A stretch of DNA of 64,000 bases from Verrucomicrobiota bacterium. Its GTDB lineage: Bacteria; Verrucomicrobiota; Verrucomicrobiia; Chthoniobacterales; Terrimicrobiaceae. The notes beneath the pieces are model-generated. The model did not search any database, was not told where the DNA came from, and saw only the letters and a program-made list of their open reading frames with translations. The stretch covers positions 19,654 to 83,653 of the forward strand of contig JAPLTG010000006.1 in NCBI GenBank assembly GCA_026398255.1, read 5' to 3'. Below, piece after piece: positions 35,177 through 44,500 of the stretch. Numbering within the stretch: position 1 is the stretch's first letter; each line of letters starts with the position of its first letter. Position numbers and translations under genes: made by a program.

Positions 35177-35998
35177 CCGACCCCCAGCACGAAGCGCATG
35201 TAGAAAAACAGAATCGGCGCGGTGAAAAGAATGCTGTCGATCAGGTCCAGCGTGCCGCCGATGCCCGGCAGCATGGCGCTCGAATCTTTCGTGTGCGCGC
35301 CGCGTTTCACAATCGATTCGGCCAGATCGCCCACGACCGCCGCAAAGCCCAGCAGCAATCCCAGAAAAATAATGTCATCAAAACGGAACGCCGAGAGTTT
35401 TTCCGGCATGAGCGCATACATCCAGAAACTGCAGAGCAACGAGGAAAACAGCGCGCCGAAGAAGCCCTCCCAAGTTTTTTTCGGGCTGATGTGCGGAGCG
35501 AATGGGTGTTTGCCGAAGAGGCTCCCGAAGACATACGCGCCCATGTCGCTGAATTTTGTCACCGCCACGAGATACAGCACATACCACTGTCCGGTTGTCA
35601 TTCCGTTCTCCAAGCGCGGTGTGAGGTAGATGATTTTCGTAATGAAGCTGAAAAGCCACGGAATGTAAAAGAGCCCGAAGACCGTGTAGCTCATGGCACG
35701 CAGGGGGTCGTTTTCCGCGCCTCGGAACATCTGCCGAGCGAAAATGGTCACCAGAAAAAGCACCAGCACGAGCAACTCGAAGTCCCGGCTGTTCTCCGCG
35801 CCGCTGGCTCTCGTAATCAAAAACCCGCCGCACAGCAGCACCGCCGCGCAAATCATCCCACAGCGCGCGCATCGCCATAAAGCCGACGAGAGCAAAAAAA
35901 CCGATTTCCCAGCCGATGAGAATCGTGGCGAGTAGGAGCAACCAAAGAATGATCGTGCTCGAAAGTCTCAGAAAAAATGTCAGCCGCCCGGGCGTCAT
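35173..35998 (-). pseudogene. cdsA: Phosphatidate cytidylyltransferase, interrupted by a frameshift
   Basis: Makes CDP-diacylglycerol from phosphatidate and CTP in the inner membrane, root of all phospholipid synthesis. The main frame (about 230 aa) ends with the CdsA signature in modified form (SDMGAYVFGSLFGKHP, SPKKTWEGFFGA, GDLAESIVKR, MLPGIGGTLDLIDSILF). The N-terminal two helices (MTPGRLTFFLRLSSTIILWL, then GWEIGFFALVGFMAM) are in another frame starting at ATG 35998. The switch is near 35868-35885, net +1 (or -2), and some 15 residues usually found between helix 2 and GMIC seem absent. As cdsA is essential, an indel in the assembly or a compensating second copy is likely. Confidence 0.82.
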
Positions 35999-36100
35999 GA
36001 GCCGCAGATTGGCGAACTCCTCTCGCGGGTGCAATCCGCAAGGCGTCGGATTGTGTCACTGGTTGTAAAAATCCGCCGATCCTGCCAACCATTCCGCCCA

Positions 36101-36877
36101 ATGGTGCGTCAAATCGGCCAAACGACTTTAGGAATCGTCCGCGATACCGGCGACTTCACGCTGTTTTGCGGACGCGCCTTTTTGTCGCTATCCAAAACAC
36201 GACGCCTTCCGCGTCGGATTCTTCGCGCGGTTTACGAGCAGGGTGCGGTGTGTTTGCCGGTCATTGCGATTGTTGGGGTTTTCACCGGACTCGTGCTGGG
36301 ATTGCAGGGCTACCATGTCCTCAGCCGTTTTGGTTCGGAGGGGCTTCTGGGCACGCTGGTCTCGCTCTCGCTCGTGCGGGAAATGGCGCCGGTGCTGGCG
36401 GCCTTGATGCTCGTCGGCCAGGCGGGATCGGCGTTTGCGGCGGAGTTGGGCATTCAGAGAAACACCGAGCAGATCGCCGCGCTGGAGACGATGGGTGTGA
36501 ACAGCCTCGGCTACCTCGTGGCGCCGCGCCTGATCGCTGCTCTTCTGGTTTTTCCCGCGCAGGCGGCACTCTTTGTCGTCCTCGGGCTGTGGGGAGGGAG
36601 TCTCTCGGGTTCGGTTTTGCTGGGGGTCGATTCGGGAGTTTATTGGTCTGCCGTCGAACGGGCGGTGGAGTTCCGCGATCTGCGCGAGTGTTTTCTGAAA
36701 GCGGCGAGTTTCGGTGTGTTAACCACTTCGATTTGCGCCTACATGGGCTTTCACGCAGACCGCAATACCTCCTCGGCCGGAGCGCGCGCGGTCAGCGCCT
36801 CGACCACCCGCGCGGTGGTGTTTTCGAGCATCACGGTGCTGATCGCTGATTATGTGATCAGTTCGTTTTTTATCTGA
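36101..36877 (+). CDS. mlaE: MlaE-family phospholipid transport permease
   Basis: 258 aa inner-membrane permease of the Mla (YrbE) lipid transporter that moves phospholipids between outer and inner membranes. It has five or so hydrophobic helices and the family core (VGVFTGLVLGLQGYHVLSRF, VREMAPVLAALMLVGQAGSA, AAELGIQRNTEQIAALETMG, the EQIDAL-like coupling motif). ATG 36101 is preferred; GTG 36029 would add 24 basic residues. It opens a five-gene operon transcribed divergently from cdsA, with only about 100 bases between them. Confidence 0.92.
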   Translation: MVRQIGQTTLGIVRDTGDFTLFCGRAFLSLSKTRRLPRRILRAVYEQGAVCLPVIAIVGVFTGLVLGLQGYHVLSRFGSEGLLGTLVSLSLVREMAPVLAALMLVGQAGSAFAAELGIQRNTEQIAALETMGVNSLGYLVAPRLIAALLVFPAQAALFVVLGLWGGSLSGSVLLGVDSGVYWSAVERAVEFRDLRECFLKAASFGVLTTSICAYMGFHADRNTSSAGARAVSASTTRAVVFSSITVLIADYVISSFFI

Positions 36878-36879
36878 AA

Positions 36880-37668
36880 ATGGAGACCACGGATTTCGCA
36901 CTGGAGGTGGAGGGGTTGGAAAAGGGCTTCGATGGAAACGCCGTTCTGAAAGGCGTGAGCCTTCGCGTGCCGCGCGGGAGTATTTTCACCGTTCTTGGAC
37001 CGAGCGGAACCGGAAAATCCGTCCTCCTCAAGTGCATCGGGAACATCCTCGCGCCGGACTCGGGGCGGATTGTCTTCGAGGGCCGCCCCCTTCGCGATCC
37101 GGCTGCGCGGGAGGATTTCCGGAAACGCTGCAGCTTTCTTTTTCAGGGCAATGCGCTGTTTGACTCGCTCACGGCGCTGGAAAATGTCGCCCTCCCGCTC
37201 GAGCAAACGACCTCGCTCGGCAAAGTAGAAATTTTCAAGCGCAGCCTCAAAGCCCTCCAGCAACTTGAGATGAAAGATTTCGCGGATCGCTACCCTGGGC
37301 GCCTCTCCGGCGGCATGCAAAAGCGTCTTGCCCTCGCCCGCGCGATCGTTACACAACCCGAGATCGTGCTTTTCGACGAACCCACCGCCGGTCTCGACCC
37401 GCTCCGCCGAAATGCCGTTTTTTCCATGATCGCAAAATATCAACGCCGCTTCCGCTTCACGGCCCTCGTCGTCACGCATGATGTGCCGGAGGCTCTTGCG
37501 GTCAGCGATCACGTTGCCCTTCTCAACCAGGGCCGCATTGCCTTTGAGGGCACGCCTGCCGCTTTCGCGGCCTCCAGTGAGTCAGGGATCGCGCTTTTTC
37601 GCGACAGCGTGGAGGCCCTTCGCCAATCCCTCGCTGCCATCCGCAGCGAACAACCAGCCATTTCATGA
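36880..37668 (+). CDS. mlaF: MlaF-family ATP-binding protein
   Basis: 262 aa cytoplasmic ATPase that powers the MlaE permease. Walker A is GPSGTGKSV, Q-loop FLFQGNALFDSLT (the FQxxALFDS form typical of MlaF), signature YPGRLSGGMQKRLALARA, Walker B VLFDEPTAGLDPL and switch His TALVVTHD. The gene starts three bases after the mlaE stop and overlaps mlaD by four. A C-terminal tail (ALFRDSVEALRQSLAAI) matches the handshake tail region of MlaF dimers only loosely. Confidence 0.93.
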   Translation: METTDFALEVEGLEKGFDGNAVLKGVSLRVPRGSIFTVLGPSGTGKSVLLKCIGNILAPDSGRIVFEGRPLRDPAAREDFRKRCSFLFQGNALFDSLTALENVALPLEQTTSLGKVEIFKRSLKALQQLEMKDFADRYPGRLSGGMQKRLALARAIVTQPEIVLFDEPTAGLDPLRRNAVFSMIAKYQRRFRFTALVVTHDVPEALAVSDHVALLNQGRIAFEGTPAAFAASSESGIALFRDSVEALRQSLAAIRSEQPAIS

Positions 37669-38147
37669 AAAAACACAAAATCGAGTTTTTGGTCGGTCTC
37701 TTCGCCCTGCTCTCCCTTGCCGCGCTGGCGTGGCTCACGCTCCAAGCCGGCGCGGGCTCGATGCCGGCCGGTGAAACCTATGTCATCGAATCCCGCTTCA
37801 CCAACGCGGGCGGGCTCCATTCCGGCAGTAGCGTGCTCATGTCCGGCGTCACCGTAGGCCGCGTGGAGGATGTGCGCATGGAGCCTTCGGATTTCAGCGC
37901 GATCGTCACCTTGCGCATCCTTTCCGCTCTCCGCCTGCCGAGCGACTCCATGGCTTCGATCAAAACCTCGGGACTCATCGGCGACAAATTCGTTTCCCTT
38001 TCACCTGGCGCCGAGGAGACCTATCTCGAACCCGGCGCGCGGATCACGATGACGGAATCCGCCGTGGACCTCGAATCCCTCATCGGAAAAATGGCTTTCG
38101 GAGCGGTTGACAAAGCCGACGAAACGAAAGATCAAAAAGCCGAATAA
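37665..38147 (+). CDS. mlaD: MlaD/MCE-domain periplasmic lipid-binding protein
   Basis: 160 aa. One N-terminal membrane anchor (IEFLVGLFALLSLAALAWL) and a single MCE domain (YVIESRFTNAGGLHSGSSV, VLMSGVTVGRVEDV, IKTSGLIGDKFVSLSPG). MlaD forms a hexameric ring that channels lipids between MlaC and the MlaEF complex. Its ATG overlaps mlaF by four bases. The C-terminal tail is short and acidic, as in E. coli MlaD. Confidence 0.94.
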   Translation: MKKHKIEFLVGLFALLSLAALAWLTLQAGAGSMPAGETYVIESRFTNAGGLHSGSSVLMSGVTVGRVEDVRMEPSDFSAIVTLRILSALRLPSDSMASIKTSGLIGDKFVSLSPGAEETYLEPGARITMTESAVDLESLIGKMAFGAVDKADETKDQKAE

Positions 38148-38153
38148 ACGACC

Positions 38154-38741
38154 GTGAAAACAAACGCTCTTCTACTTTCCCTGATCCTCTCCTTGTCTTG
38201 CGGAAAGGCCTTTGCCTCGACCGCTGATGCGGAGAATTTTCTCAAAAAATCCGTCGGTGAGGTCGTGGAGGTTGCTAAAAATGCCCCTGACGCCCCGGCG
38301 CTTGCCTCAGCCGTTCGTCCGATTCTTCTTAAAACCATTAGCTTTGACGCCATGACCCGCCGCGCCGTGGGGCCGGGGTGGCGGCAATTCACCGACGCCG
38401 AGCAAAAAGACGCCATCGGCTTTTTTACCACGCTGATCATTCGCACCTATTCCGCAAAGTTCACCCCGGGCGAACTCCCCGATGTCGTCTACAAAGCGGC
38501 CACCGAGACCGCGCCCGGTCGCGTCGAAGTCGCCACCACCACGCTATATAAAGGCAGCCGCTACGAAGTCATCTATCGACTCGAGCAGCCCGATGGCAAA
38601 GGTTGGCGCGTCACCGACGTGGTGATCGAAGGCGTCAGCATGATCGCAAATTACCGAGGCCAGCTCGACGCGCAGTTCAAATCCGGCGGCGCGGGGGCAG
38701 TCCTCGGCTCACTCCAAAAATCCATCAATTCCTCAAAATGA
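38154..38741 (+). CDS. mlaC: MlaC-family periplasmic phospholipid shuttle
   Basis: 195 aa starting at GTG 38154. Signal peptide ([18 protein letters not shown]), then the MlaC/Ttg2D fold: [59 protein letters not shown] and a C-terminal [18 protein letters not shown]. MlaC carries a phospholipid across the periplasm between the MlaA complex and MlaD. Starts six bases after mlaD and overlaps mlaA by ATGA. Confidence 0.93.
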   Translation: MKTNALLLSLILSLSCGKAFASTADAENFLKKSVGEVVEVAKNAPDAPALASAVRPILLKTISFDAMTRRAVGPGWRQFTDAEQKDAIGFFTTLIIRTYSAKFTPGELPDVVYKAATETAPGRVEVATTTLYKGSRYEVIYRLEQPDGKGWRVTDVVIEGVSMIANYRGQLDAQFKSGGAGAVLGSLQKSINSSK

Positions 38742-39799
38742 CACGCCCCCAAACTTCTCGCTCAGTAGTCATGCTTTTCCTCGGTGTGATCGTGAGCGTT
38801 CTCGCTCCCGAGGCCTTCGCCGAGTCGAGTCGGATTTACAGCTACACCACTCAGGGCGCTGTGCCGGTGGACCTGAACAAGGGCCGCCTCCCGAAAAACT
38901 CCTACGAGACCTACTACCTCGAGAGCGCCATTCCCCAATCCTCTCGACCTGTTGCCACGCCCAAGCCAAAAGCCACACCGAAACCCAAAGCCACACCCAA
39001 GCCGAAAGCCACGCCCAAACCCAAGCCTGAGCCAACTCCCAAAGCGACCCCAACTCCCAAGCCCGCCGCGATTACGGTCTCCAAAAAATCTTCGCCCGCA
39101 CCGGTTGCCAAGCCCCCCAAATCCTCGCCGAAACCTGCGGCGCCTCCCGTGGACGACTTGGATGAATATGGCGACACCGTAAAGATCGCGGACCCCATCC
39201 AACCCGTGAACCGCGGAATGTTTTGGCTCAACCACCAGCTCTACACCTACATCGCTCGGCCGGTTTCGAAGGTCTATCGCACCATCCTGCCGAAGCCCGT
39301 CCGCACGGCCGTTCACAATGTCTACGACAACGCGGAGTATCCTGTCCGCGTGGTGAATCACTTGCTCCAAGGAAAACCCGGGCGCGCGGATCTCGAAACC
39401 CGCAAATTTCTTCTTAATTCCACCGCGGGCGTGGGCGGCATCTTCAAGCCCTCCGATCGTTTCCCCTCGCTCGCCGAGGTTCCCTCTGCAGACACCGGCC
39501 AAACTTTTGCCAAATGGGGCATCGGCCATGGAGCCTATGTCGTCCTTCCCGTGATCGGCCCGCGCAGTGTGCGCGACACCGTGGGCCTGGCCGGGGATGT
39601 CGCCCTAAACCCCCTCACTTGGGTGCCGTTCGGCGGAGTGGCCCAAGCCATCTCGATCCCGCTTTCCACGCCCAATACCGTTCGCAATGTGGACAGCCGG
39701 CTCAACGCCTACGATGCCGCCACCGAGAACGCTGTTGATCCCTACATCTCGCTCCGAGGCTCCTACATCCAGTATCGCGAAAAAGCCGCCTCCAAGTAG
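38738..39799 (+). CDS. mlaA: MlaA-family outer-membrane lipid asymmetry protein with KP-rich linker
   Basis: 353 aa from ATG 38738. The last 220 residues are the MlaA (VacJ) domain: [20 protein letters not shown] (the DP-xE/Q-x-x-NR signature), [33 protein letters not shown] and [19 protein letters not shown]. MlaA removes mislocalised phospholipids from the outer leaflet. Two oddities: the signal peptide ends in a signal peptidase I-type site (PEAFAES) with no lipobox cysteine, unlike E. coli MlaA, and about 75 residues of tandem KPKATP and TPKP repeats separate it from the domain. The linker resembles that of the TonB protein encoded at 47.6-48.6 kb. Confidence 0.92.
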   Translation: MTRPQTSRSVVMLFLGVIVSVLAPEAFAESSRIYSYTTQGAVPVDLNKGRLPKNSYETYYLESAIPQSSRPVATPKPKATPKPKATPKPKATPKPKPEPTPKATPTPKPAAITVSKKSSPAPVAKPPKSSPKPAAPPVDDLDEYGDTVKIADPIQPVNRGMFWLNHQLYTYIARPVSKVYRTILPKPVRTAVHNVYDNAEYPVRVVNHLLQGKPGRADLETRKFLLNSTAGVGGIFKPSDRFPSLAEVPSADTGQTFAKWGIGHGAYVVLPVIGPRSVRDTVGLAGDVALNPLTWVPFGGVAQAISIPLSTPNTVRNVDSRLNAYDAATENAVDPYISLRGSYIQYREKAASK

Positions 39800-39879
39800 G
39801 TCCTCACCCCGGGCCCGCGGGCGTTGCCATCCCCCCGCAGTTTGCTAGAGTCCCGACCCCGCACCCATTTTTCCATTTC

Positions 39880-41526
39880 ATGAAAACCCTCGTCATTGGC
39901 CATCGCAACCCGGACATGGATTCGATCGTTTCCGCGATTGGCTATGCGGAATTCAAGCGCGCCACCGGAATGGAAAATGCCATCGCCGCCCGCTGTGGAA
40001 ACACAAACGCCCGCATTGATTTTGCCCTCCGAAAGTTCGGGGTCGACGCGCCGATGTTTGTGCCGGATGTCTATCCGCGCGTGGAGGATGTCATGCAGCG
40101 CAATGTCGTGAGCATCCACCGCGACGCGCCGATTTACCAAGCCATGACGCGCTTCGGCGAAGCCAAATTCCGAGGCCTGCCTGTGGTGGACGACTCCCGT
40201 TCCTGTGTCGGTCTGCTCTCCGCGTTCAAGTTGGGAAAATATCTTTTTCCCCCTCTCGAAAACCTCTCTTCCTGCCGCATCGTCGAGGCCTCCGTCTCCC
40301 ACATTCGTGATGCGATCCGGGGCATGGTGGTCACCGGAAAAGAAGACCCCGAGGTTAAGCCCCGCATGCTCGTTGTCGCGGCCATGCTCACCGCCTCCTT
40401 CGCGAAGCGCCTCGAGCAACTCGACATTCCTGCCACCGTTCTCATCGTCGGCGATCGCTGGAATATTCTCGAGATGTCGATCCTCTCCGGCGTCCCGGTC
40501 ATCATCATCACCAACAATTTTTCGCCCCCGGACCGAATCTTCGCCCTCGCTCAGGAACACGGCACCACGCTGCTCTCCTCGCCGCACGACACAGCCACGA
40601 CGGTCATGCTGTCCCGTGCCGCTGTCACCGCCGGGCAGATGTTGACGCCTGACTTCACGCGCCTTCGTGGGGAGGACACCCTCTCGCAGACACGGCTCGA
40701 TCTCGCGTTGCACTCGCAGTTTGCTTTTCCCGTGCTCAGTCCCCAGGGGCGCTTGCAGGGCATTATCTCCAAGAGCGATCTCCTGAGGCCCGTTCCGCGC
40801 CAACTCATTCTCGTCGATCACAACGAAATCACCCAAGCCGTCGCCGGCGCGGACGAGGTGCAGATCATCGAAATCCTCGACCACCACCGCATCGGTGTCG
40901 CCCCAACGCACCAGCCGATTCTGTTCATGAACCGCCCGGTCGGATCCACGAGCACGATCGTTGCCGATTGTTTCCGCCAAGCCCGCATCCCTGTGCCAAA
41001 GCCAATCGCCGGCCTGCTCATGTGCGGCCTGATTTCGGACACGCTGAACCTCACCTCTCCCACCACCACGCGCGTGGATCGCGAGATCATGGCTGAACTT
41101 TCCGAGATTAGCGGAGTGAACCCCTCGGATCTCGCTTCGGAAATCTTCAGCGTCGGCTCACCGCTCATGACGCTCCAAGCGAAGGAAGTCGTCACCGCCG
41201 ACTGCAAGGAATACTCCGAGCACGGCGTGAAATTCAGCGTCTCCCAGATTGAGGAAATCAGCTTCGCATCATTCCAGCAGCAGAGGGAATCGCTCGTCGA
41301 AGAACTCGAAAAATACCGCGCGTCGCATGGGTATCTTTTCTCCACTCTCCTTATCACCGATGTGAATACGCAGAACTCGATCCTCATCGTCCGTGGATCG
41401 GAGAGTTTCACGCGCCTCATCGATTTTCCCGAGGATGGAAGCCACGCGTGGAAACTCGACGGTGTCGTCTCGCGAAAAAAACAACTCCTGCCTTATCTCA
41501 CCGCCATCTTGGCCCGAATGGCCTGA
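39880..41526 (+). CDS. ppaC: Manganese-dependent inorganic pyrophosphatase with CBS-DRTGG insert (DHH family II)
   Basis: 548 aa. Family II pyrophosphatases hydrolyse PPi to drive biosynthesis. The DHH phosphoesterase part is split: the N-terminus has GHRNPDMDSIVSAIGY, and after a long insert the frame resumes at LILVDHNEITQAV, ILDHHRIG and LISDTLNLTSPTTT. The insert (about 65-310) holds CBS motifs (VEDVMQRNVVSIHRDAPIYQ and GLPVVDDSRSCVGLLS; later FPVLSPQGRLQGIISKSDLL) around a DRTGG domain. Such CBS-PPases are regulated by adenine nucleotides. Length matches the CBS-DRTGG subclass, and the gene stands alone. Confidence 0.93.
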   Translation: MKTLVIGHRNPDMDSIVSAIGYAEFKRATGMENAIAARCGNTNARIDFALRKFGVDAPMFVPDVYPRVEDVMQRNVVSIHRDAPIYQAMTRFGEAKFRGLPVVDDSRSCVGLLSAFKLGKYLFPPLENLSSCRIVEASVSHIRDAIRGMVVTGKEDPEVKPRMLVVAAMLTASFAKRLEQLDIPATVLIVGDRWNILEMSILSGVPVIIITNNFSPPDRIFALAQEHGTTLLSSPHDTATTVMLSRAAVTAGQMLTPDFTRLRGEDTLSQTRLDLALHSQFAFPVLSPQGRLQGIISKSDLLRPVPRQLILVDHNEITQAVAGADEVQIIEILDHHRIGVAPTHQPILFMNRPVGSTSTIVADCFRQARIPVPKPIAGLLMCGLISDTLNLTSPTTTRVDREIMAELSEISGVNPSDLASEIFSVGSPLMTLQAKEVVTADCKEYSEHGVKFSVSQIEEISFASFQQQRESLVEELEKYRASHGYLFSTLLITDVNTQNSILIVRGSESFTRLIDFPEDGSHAWKLDGVVSRKKQLLPYLTAILARMA

Positions 41527-41532
41527 TTTTTA

Positions 41533-44500
41533 TCAGGAATTACGCACCCGGATTTGGGAGCGCAGGATCAAGTAGAGAACGAAAAAGAGGAAGAGGGTCG
41601 AGGCGATCAGGACGAGCGTGTTGAACCACAGAATCCCGGCACGAAGACCGAGGTATTCTTTCATCGGGCCGAAGAACACATTCAGGTGTCGGTCCTCGCG
41701 GTAGTCGCTTTGCTCCATCTCGGCTTTTGAAACAAGGTCCGTGACTTTTTGGTTCACATAGAGTTGCTCCGCACTCACGCCGCTGCCGAAGTTGTCGAAT
41801 TTCGAGGGCTCGAAACGCGCGCCGGCAATGACGGCATCGATCCGCCGGAAGGCCTTGTTGATGACGTCAGGCCGGGAGGCTTCGAGCCCGGAAAGAACGG
41901 CGAGGGCCTCTTTCAAATCATCCAGGCGATCGGCTTGATCGGGGGTGAGTTTTTTGGCCCGGATAATTTCGTTGATGAGAGATTGGATTTTTTCTTGGCG
42001 GATGGTGAGGGGGTTGAGCTTCGCTTGGGCATAGACGAGTGCCTCGTAGGACCAACGCGTGGGCATGATCTCGCAAATGAGCGGCACCTGCAGGTCGCTG
42101 CGCGGCGGCATCGAGCTTTCCGGGTGGCGGATGGCCCACTGCTGGATGACATGGATGAAATCCAGATTGCGGTTCATCTCCTCGTATTTGATGAGCGCGC
42201 CGCTGAGAATGATCTGCGGAATCAACACAACGGGAATAATGAGGATGCCGGTCTTGCTTTGGGCGACGAGCGCGGAAATGACGAGGCCGATCGCGGCCCC
42301 ATTCGCCGCCGTTAGGAACATCGCCGTGAAGACAATCCAGAATCCATCGCGCAGGGAGAGCAGGGCGTTTCCAATGAGGGCAAAGAGCGCGCATTGGATG
42401 ATCGCGAAGAAGGCCAGCGACAGAACCTTGGCGGTGACATAGAAGCCAAGGTTCACATTCAAATTCCGCTCGCGCATCAGCACCGCACGGTCATGGATAA
42501 TGTCGTCCACACTATTGGTGAGGCCGAGGAACATGGCCACGACGAGCGCGAGGAAGAGGTAGGTCGGAATATGAAACGCAGAGGCGAAATCGTAGACGGC
42601 GCTCTCGGAATATCGGAGGACCATCCCGGTGAGCAGCGCCAGGAGCGGGGCCTCGAGGACTGTGGTGAGGAGGTTGGCGCGGTTGCGAAGTTTGCTGAGA
42701 AAAGCGCGGCGGAGCAGGACACCGAATTGGCGGAATTGCTCGCCCATTCGGAGGCGCTCGCCTTTGCGGGATTCGGGCAGGGGTTCCTGGGGTTGAGGCG
42801 CCGCCTCGCGCGGTTTGGCGGGTTGGCGGACTTCCTTGAGCAGGCGGTAGGCCTCGTATTTGTCGCGCCAGTAATCAGGCGAGAAGCGCCTCGCGGGGAT
42901 AAGCTGTCCTCGGTTGTTTTCCTCCAAAATAATGTCGCCGCCGAGGTCGCGCAGCGGTGTCTCGAGCACATCAAAAATGAACTCCGGCCGGGTCGTGCCG
43001 CAGACCTCGCACCCGCCGGGGGAGGATTTGCCGGCCTGCCGGTTTTCTTCCGCCGCGAAATATTGGAGGGTTTCCAGCGGAGTTCCGAAAAAGACAAGCT
43101 TCCCGCCGCGGTCGAGCACGATCGCTTTGTGGAACATCTGGAAAATCCGTGAGGTCGGCTGATGGATCGTTACGAGCACGATCTTGTTGTGTGACATGTC
43201 CCGGATGATCTCCATGATGTGCTCGGAGTCCTTCGAGCTGAGACCGCTCGTCGGCTCGTCAAAAAGATAAATGTCGGCCGAGCTGACCATATCGAGGCCG
43301 ATGTTCAGTCGCTTGCGCTCGCCGCCGCTCAGGATTTTCTGGGCGGTCGAGCCGACGACGGAGCTCCGGCGCTCATTGAGCCCAAGCTCGGCCAGTTTGC
43401 CATCGATGCGGCGGATGCGCTCGCGCCGACCCAAATGCGGAGCGCGGATGGCGGCGGCGAAGTTGAGGTTTTCCTCGATCGTCAGGTGCTCATCGAACGC
43501 GTCGTATTGCGGGATGTAGGTGACATATTTTCTGAGCGATTCGTGGTTAGGGTAAAGCGAGAGGTCATTGAAAAGAACCTCACCACGGATTGGTTGGAAT
43601 TGACCGGAAAGCGCGCGCAGGAGTGTGCTTTTGCCGCAACCGCTGGCTCCCATCACGCAAACCATCTCGCCGCGTTGGACTGTGAACGACACGCCATCCA
43701 TCGCCACTGTGCCGCTGGCGAATTTGCACTCGAGGTCATGCGCCTCGAGGGTTCGCACCAGATTTTTTTCCTCCTCGATCAGCCGCTCGGAAAAGTCGCA
43801 GCGCAAGATTTGGCCTGCATCCACGCGGATCGTATCGCCGTCCACGAGCGGTGCGGAATTCCTCACCGGATTGCCGCGCACAAGGATCGGCCGGTCGGTG
43901 CGCAACACTTCGACGGATCCTTCCTTGCGGTCGTAGTCGCATTTGATTTTCAGAAGCACATCGCCGCCGGGGCCCGGGGATAAAAGAATGTCGTCCTCCT
44001 CGAGCAGGCTGGGATTGTTCGAGACGAGGTATTCGCTTTTCGATGCCTTGAGCGCGAAGCGACCGCCGTAGGACCGCGCCCGGAGGCGCAGGTGGTCGAG
44101 GTCGAGTTCGCTGTCGTCGTGGAAGACGATCTTGTCCTCCAGCGTGGCGGTGACTTCACGCCCCTCGGAGAGGCGCACGCCGCGAAGGACGGCATCGACA
44201 TCGCGAAGGGCCTTCACTCGCACGCGGAGCCCGAAAGCCACTTGCAGGCAGGAATCCCGGGTGCGGTCTTTGCCGAGAGTGACCTCATCGTCCTCGTTCA
44301 CTGCGACGAAAATCTCGGGCAGGGTCACATTTTTCTTCGCGTTGAAATAGAAAACCAAGTCGGCGTAGCTGAGCACGACATCATCGGCCAGGACGCGCTG
44401 GCCGGTATAAAGACGGGCGAAACTCCCGGGCTCCAGCGCCCGCCCTTGAACGATCAGCTGACGGCCGCTGAGGTTTTTTACGATCACGAGATCGCCGTAT

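Noticed and set aside
38940..39060. Tandem repeats in mlaA considered as a CRISPR or minisatellite element
   Set aside because: The repeats are in frame, code for KPKATP units and have no unique spacers, so they are a protein linker.
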